From Marasmius tenuissimus (Eukaryota; Basidiomycota; Agaricomycetes; Agaricales; Marasmiaceae): a stretch of DNA of 64,000 nucleotides. The notes under the pieces were generated by a model. That model worked only from the letters and a program-made list of their open reading frames with translations. It did no database searches and was not told the origin of the DNA. Positions 1 to 11,807 of the stretch are shown piece by piece. The stretch's first letter is position 1, and every line of letters starts with the position of its first letter. The stretch lies in contig JAQOTA010000068.1 in assembly GCA_029532415.1 (NCBI GenBank), positions 434,001-498,000 of the forward strand, written 5' to 3'. A program made the translations under genes and the position numbers.

Positions 1-1262
1 AGAGACGTGCTGGAATGTAGGGTTCCCTTCGAACTTCAGGTGTTTAGAGTCTTGGAAGAATTTCGACATTGGAGGGAAGTGTGCAGCCAAAGGTTCGATT
101 TCTACATCGTCCGTCCCTTAAGAATAGGGCTTGGAGGACGTCAAATGAAGTGCCTAGTGCCAGTCCACTAACTCGTCAGCATGAGTACATCCATCGAGGC
201 CATTGAGAAATTTGACATGCTGTGTCTGATGGACCCAAAGTAATTGAACGCGATGAGCGTTGGAAGCTCCTTTGAGTCTTCGCCGACGAGTATATAGATT
301 CCTGGACTGGTATTCAAAGATCAAAGTGAGTGATTGTTTTTGAGACGGATGACTTGTGATGACCTTTGAATTGTAAGTACCCAACCGTCAGGGACTTTTA
401 CATAATCTCGGGACCACAGTGAATGAAAGACCGTTAATCTTCCCGTCCTATTGAGCTCGCGCCCAATTGGCAAAAAAAAGACCTTCAAGTTCACATACAC
501 GAACGGACATGAGAGTTGGGAAGAGTCAGGCTATCGACGCGTCTCAGAATCCGGACCTCGGCGGATCTCCCGGCCCGTCCGACCTTGTAAGATTTTCGCT
601 TTGCGACCAACCTACAGGCTTGAGTACGTACTCCACGAGCGATATCTACAAACTGAAGTGTACTATCGCGAAATTAGCGGACGCTGTCGACGTTATGGAA
701 GGGCACCAGGCACTTCTTACGCTCAAGGAACCCGAGAAGCGGACAAAATCGAACAGAAAGCATTTATCCTGTAGCCGCGTCAGTCGCGGTTGCGGAAGAC
801 ACGCAATACCCGTGTTCAACGTTCAACATAAGCTCTGTCATCCTTCCACAGCTTGAAATAGCCTCCCGAGATGAAATCGACGCCTGCGAAGCCTACCGGC
901 GTCACAAGTGACAGTTGTGTGGAAAACGAAACGACCAAAACGAGTACAAGGATATAATCGATCTTCAATTTGACATTGAACACTGGGGGTAACGAGAGGG
1001 TGGGTAACAGTTAGGCAAGACTAAGGTACTTTGTTACTTGAGAATGTCCCAACAAGATTCTCGACGAGAAACACCGGTATGACAACAATAACTACCGAAT
1101 GTTCAAAGAGAGTGAGAGAAACGTCACAGTCCGAACACGAAAACAACTTGAAAATTAATTGTCCCGACATCAATAACAAACGCGATTTTTCTTCAGAGCC
1201 TTCACCACAATAGTCGAGTGTAATGATGGTAAGGGAGGAGGGCCTGATTTTCGATAAGATGT
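1..1262. other. No confident gene; coding-like remnant at about 467-931
   Basis: I recognise no complete gene here. A + frame from about 467 to 773 reads like protein (acidic/Ser-rich, then a segment with the residues KLADAVDVMEGHQALL). It seems to continue in another frame up to a stop near 930, as if an intron or frameshift near 770 separates two coding pieces. No domain could be named, and the adjacent overlapping frame is equally long. Treat it as a possible gene fragment only. Confidence 0.25.
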
Positions 1263-2020
1263 TTAGAGTGCAGCGACGCCTCCAACGACAGCGGCGGCGA
1301 GAGCAACACCCACAGCCGCAAAGCTGGTGGAACCGAACGCAGAAGCAGCACCGTTGCCACCATTGCCAGAACCAGCAGAGTTAGCGGGCTGGCTGGCGCT
1401 GTTGGAACCGCCGGTGCTGAGGGTATTGGTGGCCCTTCCGGTAGGGCTAGTAGGTGCTCCTGCACTGCGGGAGCCAGAGCCACTTGCAGCGCTAGAGCCA
1501 GAGCCACTCGCGGAGACTGTATGATAACGAACCGTGAGTATAAACACAACCATTGATCGAAAAGTCACGCACGAGCACCACACTGTGTTTGCTGAAGTTG
1601 CAAAGCGGCTTGCACCTCTTCGGCGGTACAAGTACTTTGCAAGCATTGGCCAGCTGCGTCTTGGAAGGCTTGGTTGGTGCAGACACACTGAACGTCGGCG
1701 CTGCGAGAGGAGCAAGATTAATTCGCGTAAGTGAAACAGTAGGCTATATGTGACACTTACAAAGACGAGCAGCCTGCACTGGATGCAGCCTGCGTAACAC
1801 ATCCGAGAACGCATTGGGAGATGCCGCTGGTTGGGAGAGAGCCGCCAGAGGTAGCGGTGCCAGTAGCAGAGCCAGACACGGTACCTGCACCAGTACCACT
1901 AGCAGAGCCAGTCGCAGTGCCAGCGCCAGTGCCAGTAACAGTAGCGCTACCAGAAGTTTCCTGTGCGTGGACAGCAACAGCGGCGAGAGCGAGGAAAGCG
2001 ACGAGTTTAGTGGAGAACAT
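1263..2020 (-). CDS. CFEM-domain GPI-anchored cell-wall protein
   Basis: Three exons on the minus strand, 2020-1761, 1700-1573 and 1516-1263, join into 213 aa with GT-AG introns of about 55-60 nt. Residues 1-20 are a signal peptide ending VHA-Q. A Ser/Thr/Gly/Ala-rich stalk follows. A CFEM domain lies at about 66-130 with all eight cysteines (C70, C74, C84, C92, C94, C106, C111, C127) and the Asp (D89) that binds haem iron in characterised CFEM proteins. A second Ser/Gly-rich stretch leads to a C-terminal hydrophobic tail (AAAVVGGVAAL) typical of a GPI signal. Known CFEM proteins act at the fungal surface in haem/iron capture or host interaction; a role here is inferred. A TATA box lies about 105 bp upstream of the ATG. 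A second CFEM gene of the same plan lies at 7238-8180. Confidence 0.9.
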
Positions 2021-2122
2021 TGTTGTCGACGTCGTGTACGGTGATGAGCACGCTGATTTGGTGGTGGTGTTCGTGAAGAAAGGAGGGGGGCCCTTGAAAC
2101 AAAAACTGTGGGGAGCAAAACG

Positions 2123-2128
2123 TTTATA
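2123..2128 (-). promoter_or_regulatory. TATA box of the first CFEM gene
   Basis: TATAAA on the minus strand, about 105 bp before the ATG at 2020. Spacing and orientation suit a core promoter element. Confidence 0.5.
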
Positions 2129-2497
2129 ACCAGGCTGGGGTAGCGTGTGGAAATTTTGAAATTTAGGATCGTATGATCACGTTATGTAACGTTGATCGCT
2201 TCGCTTGAGCTAGTCAAATACGTAATCATGACCTTCCTTCTCCAATTTGAACCTCACTCACACGCTGACAAGGTACCAACCCATGGCCAGTTGATCCCCC
2301 GGTCTATACTCGAGCTACTTAGAGCATGAGTTTCTTGTATCTATCTATATCTGAGGACTCGTACGAAGGCGGGAGGAAGCCTATGCGAGCTCGCCTTGCA
2401 ATAGTTTTAGCCGTTGCCAAGAAGGATAAACAAAAGTGCAATTTTAGGGCTTTCATCTCGGTGATCAATTCTTCCCTTTCGCATCATCAATCACTTC

Positions 2498-2856
2498 TAC
2501 AGCTATTTAAGAATCCCTAGCATATTTTCGCACAACTCCAGGAACTTGATCTGTTGACACGCCAAACAACTGCACGTGCAAATAACCCGAAATATTTAGG
2601 TTATTATTTTCCCTTTACCGCCTCGAAACCACCCGTACCTCTTCGATTTGACTCCCGTTGAGCTACCATTGTCTACTACAATCACCCGAATCTTCATTTG
2701 ATCAACTCCCTCTACCTCAAAGTGGGTGCGAGCGAAGTACACCTTCCCAGAAAATACCAGTTTTGGGAATATCCGCACGTGGTCGTGTTTGGCATGTCAA
2801 CAGATCAAATTCCTGGAGTTGTGCGAGAATATGTTAGGGATTCTTAAATAGCTGTA
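2498..2856. mobile_element. Inverted-repeat element (MITE-like), TA-flanked
   Basis: A left arm at 2498-2568 and a right arm at 2786-2856 are reverse complements over 71 nt with 4 differences, all C/T-type transitions. Weaker similarity continues a little further inward. The outermost bases read TA-CAGCTATTTAAG on both sides, so the arms can be read as TIRs beginning CAGC inside a TA target-site duplication (2498-2499 and 2855-2856), as in Tc1/mariner-type elements. The 217-bp centre has no convincing coding capacity, so a non-autonomous element is likely. Confidence 0.7.
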
Positions 2857-4349
2857 AACACCTGTTACTCCCGCTTGTCCACCCGAGAGCGGTACACGCT
2901 GGGAAGAGCATTCCACTGTCCAGCAAGGAGGAATACATGTCGAAGTTGATCCCATTCAGTCCATGACGAAGGCATTACACGCTCTGGAATTAGCGAGATC
3001 GTCAGGCCTAGGTGAGTTTCTCGGACATTGTGCAGTGCGCATTCTCATTACGAGCGCAGTACGCAGTCGTTCATCGTGATGTTGGAGATGAAAATCACGC
3101 TCTGAATGCCGAGAGACATCTCAAAGTTACTGTGACTGTCAGTCTACGATCGTAGCCAGGCCTAGGGAGTACTCCGTAGGTCATGCACATGGATTGGATA
3201 AGTTGAATATCCATTTCGTCTCTGAAGATCAACAGAAGCGTGGCGCCGACTGAAGGATCAGCAAGCGAAACTTGACAATCTCCTAAACATCTATGGCAGT
3301 TACCATGTCGAGTTTAGTGTCTCAAGAATTTCAAGGTATATTCCGTTGACATGTCCGAGTCACCCCTTGCAAGTGTCACTACGCGAAAAATGTTGGAAAT
3401 TCGGACCCAACGCCACTGTGAACACCGAGCGTCTAGGACTATTGCGTATATGATTGGGAACCCTCTGGGTATAGTAACCGGTCTATCAGGTTTATACAAG
3501 TAGAGTCCATTCAGGCTGTCCCCGGGATGCCAATTCAGTTTCAGCGCTGATGAGTGGCGTTATAGTGGCGTACTGTGAGTGTCAGGGGCTAAAGATAGAC
3601 ATCGGCAATAATGGTGTTAAAGGACAAGGGTAACGGTGACCCTGCAGGGAGTTCAGTCTCGAAGCGTGGCTGGACGCGCTTTGACGCGTCGGTGACCTGA
3701 CAAACCCCTCTGCTCGTACACGATGGTATTATATTGAAAAACATTCGTCGAGTCCACCAACACTAAAACTTCTTACCGAATAGACCTTTGTTACTAACGA
3801 TACTTTGAAGTTAGATTGCTCAATTGGTGACCTACGCTAGTGTTTATTGAGTTTGACTCTGTATCTTTGAGGATTCGCGGCGTCGAAGGCGCAATGGGAT
3901 TTAATAAGAGTCGTATCGATCATGATTCCCACGTTTTATACGGTCGACTCTTGATATAAGACTAATCCAACGACTCCGTGAGTTTATTCTATCCTTGCCT
4001 TCATCAAGAATAGTGACTCCTGTAAAGCGCCCGGGGGTGTCCTTCAAGTACTCATTGATATTACCTGCACGCGACACAGTGGTGGTAAAAGTTGGTAGCC
4101 TTCAGGTTTACGAGGGTCATCTTCAGACTTCCAGGCTGATGGTGCCCAACGTCTATTTAGTTCGCTCTGGCCCGGGAGGGTGCACTGTTGCCTACACTGG
4201 CACTGAGAGGGCGACAACAAAATCACAAGCTCCAGGGAATCCCTAATTCATCGCAGTTGTACAATTGATAGTTACATCCACCCAAACTAAAATCTCGTCA
4301 TAATAAATGAAACTTACATTGCCAAAGGAACGAGACAGCCTTACGCATC
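2857..4349. other. Intergenic, no gene seen
   Basis: Only short frames without recognisable motifs. A + frame at 3995-4246 (83 codons) has no domain I can name. I see no RNA gene or clear repeat. Confidence 0.4.
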
Positions 4350-5716
4350 CTATGTCAAAACTGCTGGAAGTTTCGACTTCAGGGACCTAGCCCTATCCCA
4401 CATGATGTCTTCCTCAAAATAACAACCCTTCAACCAACGACTAACGCTTCCGTGACTCACTCCTTGTGAACGGTCCCTGAAAGCCGTCCGAGCATGAAAC
4501 ACCCTCCTATTGTCGAAAAAGACGGCGTCTCCCTCCTGTAACGTATACCGATAGATATTGCGAGAATCCTGAAGACACTTCTCAAACTCCCGCAACGCGT
4601 GATAGAACTCAATAGGCGTGGATCGTAGAAGTGGTGCTTGGAATGGCGGACCGTAGTTAATATATTCGATCTGATCACCTGTGGGCGAGAGTTGGATGGT
4701 GGGACGCGTTTGGTGGTAATGTCGCCCGCCGTTCACGTATTGGAATGGCACGGGGGTTTTGGTGAGAATATTGTAGTCGGATGGAGAGAGTTCCTTCAGC
4801 TGCTGTGCTACGTGGAGAGCATCGACGAAGGCGGAGGTTCCTCCTTCGACTCGATTACGGAGACAGTGAAGGGTTTGATAGCGGGGTGGGTTGGCAAAAT
4901 ACCTGGATTGTGTGAGTGTCAGCGTTGATCGAACAGATACCATCTTTATGGCGAGCGGGAGAGCCACTGACATAAGATCCATGTGGAAGACAAGCTTAAG
5001 GTCTGTATACGCGATATTCTCACGGCTATCAGCCTTGTGTTGGACGTCCCAGAGTTCTCCGTAAAACGTAGGTCGCTGAAGAGAGAGACAAGTTTACGAA
5101 GCTCGCAAGTTGCATCGTCAGTCTCTACATTTGATACACCGCGCTAGTCGCGAAGAAGGGAGTAAGTATCATGCACGATAGGGCTCACGGAGGGTATGCT
5201 CACAATGAACAGTAAACCATATTGCCACAGTTGATCCATGGCCCTGAGAAGACCCGAGGGCGTCTTTACGTCGTCGTACTGGATAAAGAGGTCCGACGCA
5301 GTGAGCTGATCTTTGTTCCACGTTTTCTGGGAAGCATCCTTGTGAAACTCGGCCAGAGTCTCGGGCGACAAGTGTCTGTTCAAGAACTCCTTGTCGAAGA
5401 ACGATTGGTGTCCATCCTCCCATTGAACGGTAATCCCTTTCTCTCCTTCCAGCTTCACAGCGGTAGGTCGGATATCTGGGGGTATGTCAGAGGTTTGATG
5501 TAGCTTCTGTGTGTTCGCTGGGTGAATGCACTGCTCGGATTGGCATGAATCGCGTAGCCAGACGTATGGAAAAGATGTCCCGAGGGCGTCGATTGTGAGG
5601 GCGTCGTCCTCCATGGTGAAGGAAGACCATCGTCGAATTCGAGGCAGTGCCGTCACTCTGGTCAACGGTAACCTACGAATGGGTGTCCGTGCTAAGATTC
5701 GTGAGAGGACTCGCAT
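4350..5716 (-). CDS. Gamma-butyrobetaine / trimethyllysine dioxygenase-like 2OG-Fe(II) oxygenase, frameshifted
   Basis: Exons 5716-5204, 5143-4972 and 4902-4350. The protein starts with an Arg-rich presequence-like segment (MRVLSRILARTPIRR...), suggesting mitochondrial import. It then has the N-terminal domain of the family (YVWLRDSC) and the 2OG-Fe oxygenase core: HMD of the Fe-binding HxD in exon 2, then FDNRRVFHARTAF with the distal His and the 2OG-binding Arg in exon 3. The family makes or consumes trimethyllysine/gamma-butyrobetaine in carnitine synthesis; I cannot tell which of the two this is. The coding sum is 2 modulo 3. Family similarity runs in one frame up to KLVSLFSDLR and resumes in another at TFYGELWDV, so a one-base loss (or equivalent) sits near 5059-5071. 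It is either a pseudogene or a sequence error. Upstream ATG-less codons were not used as a start. Confidence 0.82.
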
Positions 5717-7129
5717 CGGTCGTGAGGGTGGCGAATTGATCAATGCTGGGTTAGTTTACACAGGGTCAAGCAGTCCTTCTGTTGAACTTATGTAGGCAAT
5801 CGAGAGAGCGAATAGGTCGGTTCACTTCCCGCTATGATTCAGATGACCTCCCGTGAATAGCAGATCTTTTGGAGTGTCAGAACGTATCGATTATGCTGCG
5901 AACTCATTAATTCATGTGCGGGGACAATGAGGTTGACATGGGTTGATATATATAAACCTTGCGGTTGAGAATACGTTGTGCGAGAGTAAAGCACATCATT
6001 ATCCTCAGATTATACGATAGGAGATACTGCTCAGTGCTCGGACGTCGAGAGAGCCATGAGGACCACTAAGAAGGCGATCGAGGGATGAGGAAAAGAGAGT
6101 TGATGACTCCACGAAGGATAAATATAGGACAGTCTTCGACCTAAACTTATAAGTGACTCCATACCCAACATCAACTTCTCTAGAAGTCCTCTGAAGCTTT
6201 ACCGGGATTCAGGCTGCTGCCAAAAACGTCGTAATTACTGAGTACTCGGCGGACCCTTGGAGCCGCAGAAGTTCGGTAGTTCAAGAGTTGATGTAATTCT
6301 AGGATAGAATATGCAAGCAAGGGGTTCTACTTTCCCACCTACGCTCTTTCCACAACAGGGTATACCAAGGTTGAAGCCGCAGCATTTTTCAAAGAGTACT
6401 AGTACATAAGTGAAAAATGTATGCATCGTGGTGGTGGTATATCACCACTTCAATCAGCGTCTCCGAGACCGGCACGATCTCGAAACTCGTTGAAGCCCAC
6501 TTGAAGCCCACTAATCGGATACAATTCAACTCAGGTCTCTGAGCCAGATTGATTGTAGCCGTCAGACTCATGAAGGTAAAGTATCTTATCCACTTATATG
6601 AGTGATCACGCTGCACATGTAGATACATGAGAACCGAAATGTTCAGGTTCATGCATGCTCATACGATATATCGAACACCTCTCACGAGAATCACGACGAT
6701 CCCTGCATATGAATCTTAATTAACACCATCTCCTGCCCCCCCACAGGCTGATCCCCGTCATACCAAAACTGGTGATAGGTCTAGCCACCCCCGCTCTCAC
6801 TGATGATGAACCTGAAATGAACGTCAAGGTGGCACCGAGCCCGGTAACTCCGGTACTAATGTCGGCCCGGCACTCTATTGCCGAATTTGCTGCCTCGTGG
6901 CCTGTTCATTTTCAACCACAACGTTCACGAATCACTGTTCGACGATACCCACGAAACAGAGTCCGACATTCTCATTACCCAGATTTCTAGGTGCTCATCC
7001 TCGCATTCTAGTCCTGAATGTTCTATTGCTGACTTGTCATCTACCGCCCAAACATCACTGGCACGCTGTTCGACCCTCAGGTGATCATCATTCTCTCAAT
7101 TGATCCATCCGACAGTGTCAAAGGGAGTC
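5717..7129. other. Intergenic, no gene seen
   Basis: Holds the upstream region of the dioxygenase, with a TATATATA-like stretch near 5946-5954 about 235 bp from its ATG, and short meaningless frames. I see nothing else. Confidence 0.4.
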
Positions 7130-7137
7130 TATAAAAA
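7130..7137 (+). promoter_or_regulatory. TATA box of the second CFEM gene
   Basis: TATAAAAA on the plus strand, about 100 bp before the ATG at 7238. Confidence 0.6.
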
Positions 7138-7237
7138 GGGAAGCAATTCGGAGAAAATTTACCATTTGGTCATCCTCACGCGTTACACGTAACTTGTTTG
7201 CTTTCGCCCACGTCGAACCACCAGAGAAAAACCAACA

Positions 7238-8180
7238 ATGGCATTGCGAACATTCCAAGCTATCGTTGTCGCGCTGTTGGCTATGGGAACGTCAGCACAA
7301 TTCGTTGGGTTACCTGCGTGTGCTCAGGGATGTGTGGATACGAGTGCTGGACCGGTCGGGTGTGTTGCGTGAGTGTTGAGTTTTTTCTTTGTGGTTCTCT
7401 CGATTTGGGCTGGATTTCTGGGTGATCTTCGTCGAGTGACTGAACTCGAGCTGACTTAATTCTCCTCTTATAGAACCGACTTGGCCTGCCTTTGTGCTTC
7501 GACGAGGTTCTTGTCGGCTACAGAACGTTGCATTGCTCAAACATGTGGTCCAGACGAAGGAGCTCAGGCGGATGCGGTCCTTGTGAACTCATGTGGTGCG
7601 TTTTTTTGCAACACTCAAATATTATGCCGTGTAAGGAGATCTCATTCCTCCCTTTCGCAAAACAGATTCGGCAACTGGAACTGGAACCTCAACTAGTGAG
7701 TCTCCAAACCAGGCTTACCAAAAGAACATCCATTCATTCATTCCTTTCAATTCTACAGACAATCCACCTGCTACTACTTCTGGTACGGGCACCACAGGAA
7801 CCAGCACTGGCACAGGAACAACAACTAACACTGGAACCACCACAGGCACTGGAACTTCCACTGCAATCACCACAGGCACTGGCACCACCACATCTCCCAC
7901 CACAACTGCCATTACGACTACCGTTCAGACGACTGCCGTTACCATCCCGACAACGTCAATTACGGTCGCACCACCACCGACGACGACTATTCAGAACACA
8001 GGAACGACCGTTCCACCTTTATCATCACTGACGATTTCTCCCAAACCTACTTCGAATTTGTCATCGTCGACTGGATCTCCCGTGCAGACTGGTAGCGGCG
8101 GTAATGGGGCCATCGCTACTGACGTGAACGGGTTGTCGGTGTTTTTGGGTGTTGTTGCAGCGTGGTTGTTTGCGCTTTGA
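7238..8180 (+). CDS. CFEM-domain GPI-anchored cell-wall protein (second copy)
   Basis: Four exons, 7238-7368, 7474-7595, 7666-7695 and 7759-8180, give 234 aa. Residues 1-20 form a signal peptide (MALRTFQAIVVALLAMGTSA). The CFEM domain follows directly, with eight cysteines at 28, 32, 42, 49, 51, 63, 68 and 84 and the haem-ligand-type Asp at 46. The rest is a long Thr/Gly/Ser-rich, heavily O-glycosylatable stalk ending in a hydrophobic tail (VFLGVVAAWLFAL), consistent with a GPI anchor. The 30-nt exon is unusual but keeps frame. Unlike the copy at 1263-2020, the CFEM domain sits at the very N terminus rather than after a stalk. A surface role in iron/haem or adhesion is inferred from the family. 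Confidence 0.9.
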
Positions 8181-9029
8181 AGCGTCCATACCATGTGAAG
8201 GATGGTCATATGGAAGGCAAATACCGGACGAAGGCCCCTCATACGGACACTCTTTCAATTTATTGTATTCCCTCTTTTCTTGCACCGTGTCGACTACCGC
8301 TCGTACGCTTTCTTTGCTCCATGTTACTTGTCGTTGTAATTCTTGTGTGTGTACGTACCGTTCTTGATTCTTTGTTGTTCTTGGGATTCTTTTCTTGCGT
8401 ATTTCATATGGTGGTTGTACTCAGACGCAAAAAGACAATTTGTTATTTATATCGTCAAAACCTCCTTTGATGCAACAAATTCATCCTAGGTTCTGGGATA
8501 AGGCCAACTTTAGCGACAAAAATAACTAGAGAAAACTCAACTCGCTAAGACTCCGCCATATGCATCAGCGCTCAGTCCTGAGATATCTTCGAGACATCTC
8601 CAATGAATCGGAGCAAAGGAATGTGCCTACACTGAGCGGAGTAAAGAGTAACACTCTACTCATCGAAGCAAATTCTTCCAGTGGACACTCTTGTCACCTT
8701 CCTGAGGGCCGCGGCTAGGCGGGCCTACTTTGCTATCTTGTCAAGTTCCTCTGTTCCGTCATCTCCAAGTATTGCTGGTGGGTCAGCGACTCCGTTAAGT
8801 CCCTTCCTGCAACCTTCCTGGGGTCTGTTCATGATGGCGATTCCCTTTACTCGTGCGTCTTGCGCTTCGTTGTCGTACAGTGCAACCTGATAAACATTCA
8901 AAGACAAAAGCGGCTGGTTGTACTGGGTGAGCGCTTGAGCGTTCGAGACAGGAGTGGAAAGCGTTGTAGATAAACACAATGAAATACTAAAAGGCTAAGC
9001 AGTTGAATCAAATAGACAACTCGTATGGA
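8181..9029. other. Intergenic, weak minus-strand coding-like frame
   Basis: A minus frame of about 80 codons (8979-8725) reads plausibly as protein but lacks an ATG and any recognised domain. It lies just downstream of the FunK1 gene and could be a remnant. Nothing else is seen. Confidence 0.3.
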
Positions 9030-11807
9030 CTACGCTTTTCCTCCAACATCCAGAACCTTCTGTGGCAACGCCTCGAATCTTTTCAAGCATTCCGCCCCCC
9101 CATCCATTGCAAAGAGCAGTGATTGAGTGACACGATTCATCGTGTCAGGAAGGGTGTCAAGTTCCGCCACCTTCTCTTTCAACTCTGCGATTCTCTTACC
9201 ATCGCCCATTGCTTCAGCAGCAAACTCCTCTCGACCTGCAGCATCGATCTCCGAGGTTATTCCGTAGAACAAATCGAGAAATATGAACGCCCGTTGGAAC
9301 AGACCGTTCGGTAAGCCCGTGTTTCTCAGCAAGAAGAGCTTTTTCCTGTGTTCGTCGCGGAACTCCTCGCGTGCAGCGCTCACCCTCAAATAGGAGGGAT
9401 CCTTCCACGTCTCGAAATCGGGCTTCTCGATCAACTTTCCTCCATTATATCGACCCAGAATCCATATCAGCACCCACGCAAAGGATTCACAGTCGTGTCG
9501 GAACACCTTGGCTGTGTAACCTATCATAGAGATATTCTTCAGGAGCTCGGCGGCTTGGAAACGTCGGGTTCCAGTGTTGGAAGCACCTGCTGGGCGTTCT
9601 TGCCCTGCGATGTGAGATAAATCATAATCGCAAAGCTTAGGTTGTATAGAGCCGTCCCTCTTGAGTTCGTAGTAGAGATTGCGCTCGCTGATGTCGCCGT
9701 GTTCGATGCCGCGAATCCATAGCGTAGCGTGCGCTGGTAGAAGACAACTTGTTGTGAGAGGGGCGTTCCGAGTCGAAAAATGGTAAGGTGACACTCACTA
9801 TAAAGCAACTCCCAGAAAGAAGACATAAATGTCTTCCAATCGGAAGTGAGTTTCGTGATGGGCTTGTAGCGGACAAAGAAGAGCGCTCTCGCTGTTCGCG
9901 TTCGTTTGTCGACAAGCTTTATACCAAGCCTCTTTCGGATGCGCGAAGTGCTGAAGTCATCGAAATCTTGGGAATAGACGACCTCTGGGAGACATGCGAG
10001 GGTTGCTTTGTCTTCTCGGCAACGTTTCGCTGCTTCCTCGATGATAACGGACTCGCTTTGACGACTGATCTCGGGGAACGACAGCTTCAGGATGCCTTTC
10101 CGTTGATCGTGCGTGAAAGTGCCTTTTTTCGTACGCGTACAACGCCCACCTAGCCCATAAGTGTAAGTGTGCATCTTAGGGCCTTCCATCGAGAAGATGG
10201 ATTCCTCCCCATCCTTGCCCGGGGTACGGTAACGAACGCCTGTACCGTCAGACCGCATCTGGGGTATGAACCCCCAATGCTTAGCCTGGAATCGCTGAAG
10301 GAGGTAGAGGAAAGCGAGGAAGTATGGTAGTTGTAGGACGAAGTCGAAGCCGGAAGTCTGAATCGGCCCTTCGCGGTCGAAATACCACAGGTGAACCACG
10401 GTGTCTAAAGAGGAGAATCAATTCCTTTCATTCATACTGCGAAACACGAACTAAACTTACCGGTGATAAGCCAGTTCATGGCGTGGGCTCTGTCGAATCC
10501 TGCGTTCATCATCTCCGCTCCGTAACCGAAGACCTGAATGACGGGATGAGCCTGGTCCTCGATATCGACCTTAACATGCTTAGTGGCACGGTCGGGGGCG
10601 GGACTGCGACCACGCTTCCTTTCACGAGAGCTTTCAGCTGATTGACCCACATCTGAACACAGTCAGTAGGGTTGCAATTAGAGATAGTACGGAGCAAAGC
10701 CGCAGAATAACACACACCAGCTTGCACGGAACGCGTAGTGTCCAAAGGTGGCCCTCGTGAACTCAATCGGTCAAATTCATCGAATATATCCTCCAGTTCT
10801 CCCATGGATGCAGCCTCGGTGCCTTCTGTCGTAGAAGCTGTGGTATAGGGTGCGGTATATGGGCCATCCAAGGCCGCCAACTGTGCCTTGAGGCCGTCTG
10901 GTGTCTTCTTCCTCTTGAGCTCGAGACCATTGAATACATGCTCCCATGAAAGCGCTACTGGAGTTGGTTTAGGAGCAAGCTTGTCAAGTGTGTCTTCCGA
11001 CAAGGCTATCATCTGGGAGAAGACTTGCTTCGCGATGGCACGACTTGTAGCAGTCACGTCCGGCTTTCGCCTATTTGGAAAGTCGCTCATATGATGATGA
11101 CCCACAATTTCTGTAGGATCGTGCCGCAGGAAGTACATGTCATTGATGTCCAAGCTGGGGATGCCATCAATTTTGACGTGTTGGAGTACGGATAGTCCAG
11201 CGTTGGAGGATTCGACGAACGGGGCATATCTGTCTGTCTCCCCAGTCACCTTGCAGCTGTAGACGCGACTTTAATACAACGGAAATCTCGTGCGGCAGCC
11301 AAGGAACTCACTACGACCTGAGTTTTGAGATTATGATGGGAATCTTTTCCGCCACGGCCTGTTCGCCACCCGCCTTGCAAGGAGGAATCTTCCCATTGGC
11401 TATTTGAGTTGTACAATCTAAGATGCGGCGCAGGATAGGCAAGGGGTCCTCAGTGTCATACAAGTCTTTCACAATCGATATGACGAAGTCTTCAATGTGA
11501 ACGTTCTCTGTAAGCAGCAGATCTTTGCGCAGAAACGGGGCAACGTCACGGATCCTGATATGGGGTTGTTAGTCGCAGCATGACGGAGGGCGGAGTCTAA
11601 AGATTCAACTGACCGATACAAGTTCATATCTGGCGCAGCTGAAGATGAAACCTGACTTTGGGGGGTGGTCTTTGGCTCGGGAATGGGATTCTTGCGTCTC
11701 TTGGGAGGAGTGATTGTGCCAGTCCGGATAGTTGTATCGTGAGGGCCGGCAGCAGGTTGTGCGGCGTCGTTCGACTACTGAGGTGTAGTAGCTGAGGTAG
11801 GAGCCAT
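9030..11807 (-). CDS. FunK1-type fungal protein kinase with in-frame stop near the N terminus
   Basis: Six exons (11807-11614, 11554-11312, 11256-10718, 10652-10461, 10404-9799, 9733-9030) sum to 826 codons. The layout matches the FunK1 family of Agaricomycetes: a variable basic N terminus, a conserved N-lobe region leading to LITG-DTVVHLWYFDR, and a kinase C-lobe with HGDIS as catalytic loop and CDYDLS in the DFG position. The family is expanded in mushrooms; substrates are unknown. The most natural ATG (11807, MAPTSATTPQ) is followed directly by TAG at 11777-11775, after which the same frame continues with family-like sequence. Either translation starts at the later ATG at 11627 (765 aa), or a CAG codon has become TAG and the gene is damaged. 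All five introns are GT-AG and in phase. Confidence 0.88.

Noticed and set aside
5050..5090. A possible 22-nt intron (GTAAAC...TTCAG) in the dioxygenase
   Set aside because: Too short for spliceosomal introns, and it would delete conserved residues; a frameshift explains the data better.
7492..8031. Open frame of 179 codons rich in Leu/Gln/Pro
   Set aside because: Shadow of the Thr/Gly repeat region of the second CFEM gene in another frame.
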